A stretch of 13,646 bases of DNA from assembly GCA_017938645.1 (NCBI GenBank), contig JAGBBE010000191.1, forward strand, positions 1-13,646, in the 5' to 3' direction. Numbering within the stretch: the stretch's first letter is position 1; every line of letters starts with the position of its first letter. Under the pieces are notes generated by a model. It did not search any database, was not told the origin of the DNA, and worked only from the letters and a program-made list of their open reading frames with translations. Below are positions 11,872-13,646 of this stretch, piece by piece. The translations under genes and the position numbers were made by a program. This DNA comes from Clostridia bacterium (lineage in GTDB: Bacteria > Bacillota_A > Clostridia > Christensenellales > Aristaeellaceae).

Positions 11872-13317
11872 ATGCCATCAGCCAAGAATAAAGTCCAACC
11901 CCAGAACATTTCTCATGAACATGAGCTTAACTCCAAGGGAGTCTACCAACTTGCCAATGGCGCATGGGCATATCGCTTTTGTAAGAGCGTCAATGGTAAG
12001 AATGTGTACAAGCGCGCCTCTACAGATCGTAAAGGAAACCCCTTATTAACACAGAGGGATGCGATGCTGGCGCGAGAAGAAGCAATGCTGGAGGCGCAAG
12101 GAGTCTATGCCCCTGTTGTCTCCACTCTTGGAATTGTCTACAGACCTTCTGCTACAATTGAAGAAGTCTATGAGGATTACTGTGCCAATGGCCGAGGGGA
12201 CAGGAGCCACAACACCATCAAGCGCCAGGACACTCTCTGGCGCACCTATCTGAAAGCAGACTTTGGCAAAAAGCGATTCAATGGAATCTCTCTTGGAGAG
12301 ATCCAGGATTACCTTGCGAACAAATATTATGTTGAGGGGTACTCCTATCGCTATGTCGAGTCCTTCCTGAAGATGTTCTATCTGTTCTTTGGACAGGCAT
12401 ACAGTCGCAACTACATCCCTGCTGAACTGTACAACCAGTTCTGTGTGAACAAGGAAACCAAGATCAGGATGCCCAAGATCAAGAGGGATGAAGATTTAAG
12501 CATTGTCTCATTCACTGATGAAGAGTGCGCTGTCATGGATGAATACTTCAAGGGAACCCATGCTGAGACAGCTTATTTGCTTGGGCGCTACTGTGGACTG
12601 CGCATCAATGAGTGCTATGGTCTGAAGTGGGAAAATGTTGATCTGGAGAAAGGCACAATCAGCATTGAGCAGCAGATGGGAACTCAGGATGGCTTAATCA
12701 AGCTATTTCCTCTCAAAACTCGCAATGCGCGAAGAATTCTGTATCTGAATAAGATCCTGCTCCAGCATCTCAAACAGATGTATGCCCTTCGCAAGGAAGC
12801 TGAGGTGCGCCTGGCTGCGCAGAGGCAGCAGAACCAGACAATTATCATTGATATGAATGGCGAACCCCTTTCCTGCCTGGAACTTGTCAACACACTGCCA
12901 GAGGGAAAGATTCAGACTACCCACAGCATGAAGTATCATTCAAAGCTGTTGAAGGACAAGTATGGGGTCAACTTCAAGTATCATCATCTTCGTCACACTT
13001 ATGGAACAAAACTGGCAGAACTGAACACTCCCACTCACATGCTCTGTAATCAGATGGGACATGCCAGCATCAAAGTCACCCAGCAATACTACATTGCCAT
13101 CTCCCAAGGGGGTATCAATGGCGGGCTTCGTCGCGGGCCATTTCATGGACGGTGTCGTGGATGGCGTCCAGGTTCAGCTGCTTGGCCAGCTTGGCCAGCT
13201 CGAACTTGCCGGAGGTCGCGCCGTTGCAAGGCACGAAAATCGCTTATTTGCAGCCCTTCGGGCAGCAAAACGCCTGATTTTCTTTGCCTCGCGGGGGACG
13301 AACACACCATTTCCTGA
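11872..13317 (+). CDS. Tyrosine recombinase (integrase) reading through its own att site
   Basis: An N-terminal arm-binding-like domain (about 22-75, [14 protein letters not shown]) is followed by a SAM-like core-binding domain (about 95-195) and a catalytic domain (about 210-410). The catalytic set is complete: Arg244 (CGLRINE), His371 and Arg374 (HHLRHT), His397 (MGHAS) and the nucleophile Tyr406 (9 residues after His397). As integrated the frame is 481 residues, but the att core begins at codon 416. Residues 426-481 are translated from antisense rubrerythrin and flanking DNA and resemble no integrase. In a circular form joined at the repeat, the frame would end QNLR-stop at 429 residues, leaving a more usual 23-residue tail after the Tyr. 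ATG 11872 is preceded by AGGAGG (11857-11862). A consensus-like TTGACA (11778) lies upstream but lacks a clear -10. Related to the integrase starting at 13398. Confidence 0.88.
   Translation: MPSAKNKVQPQNISHEHELNSKGVYQLANGAWAYRFCKSVNGKNVYKRASTDRKGNPLLTQRDAMLAREEAMLEAQGVYAPVVSTLGIVYRPSATIEEVYEDYCANGRGDRSHNTIKRQDTLWRTYLKADFGKKRFNGISLGEIQDYLANKYYVEGYSYRYVESFLKMFYLFFGQAYSRNYIPAELYNQFCVNKETKIRMPKIKRDEDLSIVSFTDEECAVMDEYFKGTHAETAYLLGRYCGLRINECYGLKWENVDLEKGTISIEQQMGTQDGLIKLFPLKTRNARRILYLNKILLQHLKQMYALRKEAEVRLAAQRQQNQTIIIDMNGEPLSCLELVNTLPEGKIQTTHSMKYHSKLLKDKYGVNFKYHHLRHTYGTKLAELNTPTHMLCNQMGHASIKVTQQYYIAISQGGINGGLRRGPFHGRCRGWRPGSAAWPAWPARTCRRSRRCKARKSLICSPSGSKTPDFLCLAGDEHTIS
13115..13228 (-). pseudogene. 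Rubrerythrin internal fragment trapped between two integrase units
   Basis: On the minus strand it reads [36 protein letters not shown], then TGA. This is the segment that normally precedes the C-terminal piece at 11627-11697. The stop (13115-13117) is supplied by the inserted element, just after the retained diiron-ligand motif. On the upstream side rubrerythrin similarity ends at about 13225-13228, where a TAA appears a few codons further on; the rest of the gene is not in the window. It has neither start nor promoter. Confidence 0.8.
13119..13146. repeat. Right att core (28-bp direct repeat, attR)
   Basis: Direct repeat of 11670-11697 (26/28). It lies within the integrase frame, starting 10 codons after catalytic Tyr406, and continues without a break into rubrerythrin antisense sequence to the right. 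Confidence 0.8.
13236..13281 (+). other. Imperfect hairpin at the left end of the second element
   Basis: Arms AAAATC (13236-13241) / GATTTT (13276-13281), then TTTGC (13247-13251) / GCAAA (13265-13269), an A-A mismatch, GCCC / GGGC (13253-13256 with 13260-13263) and a 3-base loop, followed by CTTT. It is terminator-like on the plus strand and occupies the same relative place as the hairpin at 11698-11724. Confidence 0.5.
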
Positions 13318-13384
13318 TTCCACTTTGGGGAAGCCCGTAAACACTGGTAGCTGATTGATCTTCCACTTTGGATTCCACCTTTGG
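13318..13384 (+). repeat. TTCCACTTTGG repeats upstream of the second integrase
   Basis: Copies start at 13318 and 13361 (both TTCCACTTTGG) and at 13373 (TTCCACCTTTGG, one extra C). The last runs into the ribosome site GGAGG (13383-13387). The motif differs from the ACAACTTT repeats of the first integrase but sits in the same place, consistent with a separate arm-site specificity. Confidence 0.55.
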
Positions 13385-13397
13385 AGGCAATCAGAAC

Positions 13398-13646
13398 ATG
13401 AAAAAAGCAAATGATGTCGGCGTTTACCAGCTCCCAGACGGATTCTGGGGTTATCGTTTCAAAGTTGTGGTCAATGGCAAGACCGTTGAGAAGAAACGAT
13501 TGACAGATGACAACGGAATGAAGTTCAAAAACAAAACCGCTGCTGCAAAAGCAAGGAAACTGGCAATCCACCTTGCGGAAAATGGGCCGCAAGAGCCAAC
13601 AGAACCCGCGCCGCCAGACCGAAAGACTGTCAGCGAAATCTATGCA
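13398..13646 (+). CDS. Second tyrosine recombinase, N-terminal part only
   Basis: 83 codons to the window edge, still open. The N-terminus GVYQLPDGFWGYRFKVVVNG parallels [20 protein letters not shown] of the integrase at 11872, followed by the same Lys/Arg-rich turn and an Ala-rich helix (KTAAAKARKLAIHLA). This identifies the arm-type DNA-binding domain of an integrase. A Pro-rich linker (EPTEPAPPDRK) leads to VSEIYA, the start of the core-binding domain. The first protein has about 15 extra residues before the shared domain; this one starts almost directly with it. ATG 13398 follows GGAGG (13383-13387) at 10 bases. The catalytic part is outside the window, so activity cannot be judged. Confidence 0.8.
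   Translation, partial: MKKANDVGVYQLPDGFWGYRFKVVVNGKTVEKKRLTDDNGMKFKNKTAAAKARKLAIHLAENGPQEPTEPAPPDRKTVSEIYA

Larger units (their letters stand above)
11698..13118 (+). mobile_element. Integrase-only mobile element inserted in a rubrerythrin gene
   Basis: DNA bounded by the 28-bp direct repeats at 11670 and 13119 (offset 1449 bp) that splits the rubrerythrin reading frame. Its only gene is a tyrosine recombinase. Order: left-end hairpin (11698-11724), phased ACAAC repeats (11727-11802), TGACATA operator-like boxes, integrase, right att core overlapping the integrase 3' end. This is the layout expected of a site-specifically integrated element, but with no replication, transfer or cargo gene. 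It could be a true minimal element or the deleted remnant of a larger one. Confidence 0.7.
13229..13646 (+). mobile_element. Left part of a probable second integrase element
   Basis: From about 13229 rubrerythrin similarity ceases. About 170 bp later a second integrase begins, almost the same spacing as between the first att core and the first integrase (174 bp). This leader also holds a hairpin next to the junction and short repeats before the gene, as in the first element. The right end is outside the window. Confidence 0.5.

Noticed and set aside
13147..13317. Last 56 codons of the first integrase as a genuine conserved domain
   Set aside because: They are the reverse complement of rubrerythrin plus junction DNA, so the composition (Arg/Trp/Ala/Pro) is accidental. 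Treated as read-through, not as a domain.
13143..13592. 149-codon minus-strand frame across the second integrase leader
   Set aside because: It reads rubrerythrin in the wrong frame and runs antisense to the second integrase; no start signal.

Overview
The window looks like chromosome from an anaerobic, endospore-forming Bacillota (Clostridia-like) bacterium, probably gut-associated. The evidence is a YunB-type sporulation gene, a clostridial class A penicillin-binding protein, strong AGGAGG ribosome sites, sigma-A type promoters with 17-bp spacers, intrinsic terminators, and rubrerythrin fragments. No tRNA, rRNA or CRISPR array is visible. Most genes have moderate GC, but the first ~750 bases are clearly AT-rich.

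Layout. (1) 1-501: 3' end of an AT-rich alpha/beta-hydrolase-like gene, followed by a phased array of AGTTTCA/TGAAACT motifs and a 17-bp bidirectional terminator. (2) 752-4010, minus strand: class A PBP then a GNAT acetyltransferase, separated by an attenuator-like hairpin. (3) 4128-4784: yunB, divergent from the PBP gene. (4) 4994-7153: a large secreted and membrane-anchored protein with Ig-like repeats and an acidic, Tyr-rich cytoplasmic tail, with its own promoter and terminator. (5) 7331-10035: probable operon of a thioredoxin-reductase-like flavoprotein lacking recognisable NADPH motifs, an abundant-looking secreted protein of unknown function, and a DUF3298-like lipoprotein whose 5' coding region contains a perfect intrinsic terminator. 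(6) 10197-10430: a 77-aa orphan protein with a structured leader and strong terminator. (7) 10559-11578: a uroporphyrinogen-decarboxylase-superfamily protein.

(8) 11579-13646 is the accessory part. A rubrerythrin gene on the minus strand is broken into pieces. Its last ~23 codons lie at 11627-11697 and an internal ~37-codon piece at 13118-13228. They share a 28-bp near-identical direct repeat (26/28) encoding the diiron-ligand motif EMARDEARH. Between the repeats sits only one gene, a tyrosine recombinase, so the unit is about 1.45 kb and looks like an integrase-only mobile element. The right-hand repeat lies inside the 3' end of the integrase reading frame, just after the catalytic Tyr. As integrated, the integrase reads through the att site into antisense rubrerythrin (56 foreign residues). 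In a predicted excised circle it would end four codons after the repeat (QNLR-stop). A second, related integrase starts at 13398, about 170 bp beyond the other end of the rubrerythrin piece, which suggests that a second element of the same design has hit the same gene. Each integrase has its own short upstream repeats, probably arm-type sites, and each left end has a hairpin.

Family assignments come from reading motifs and translations. No alignment, folding or database search was run.
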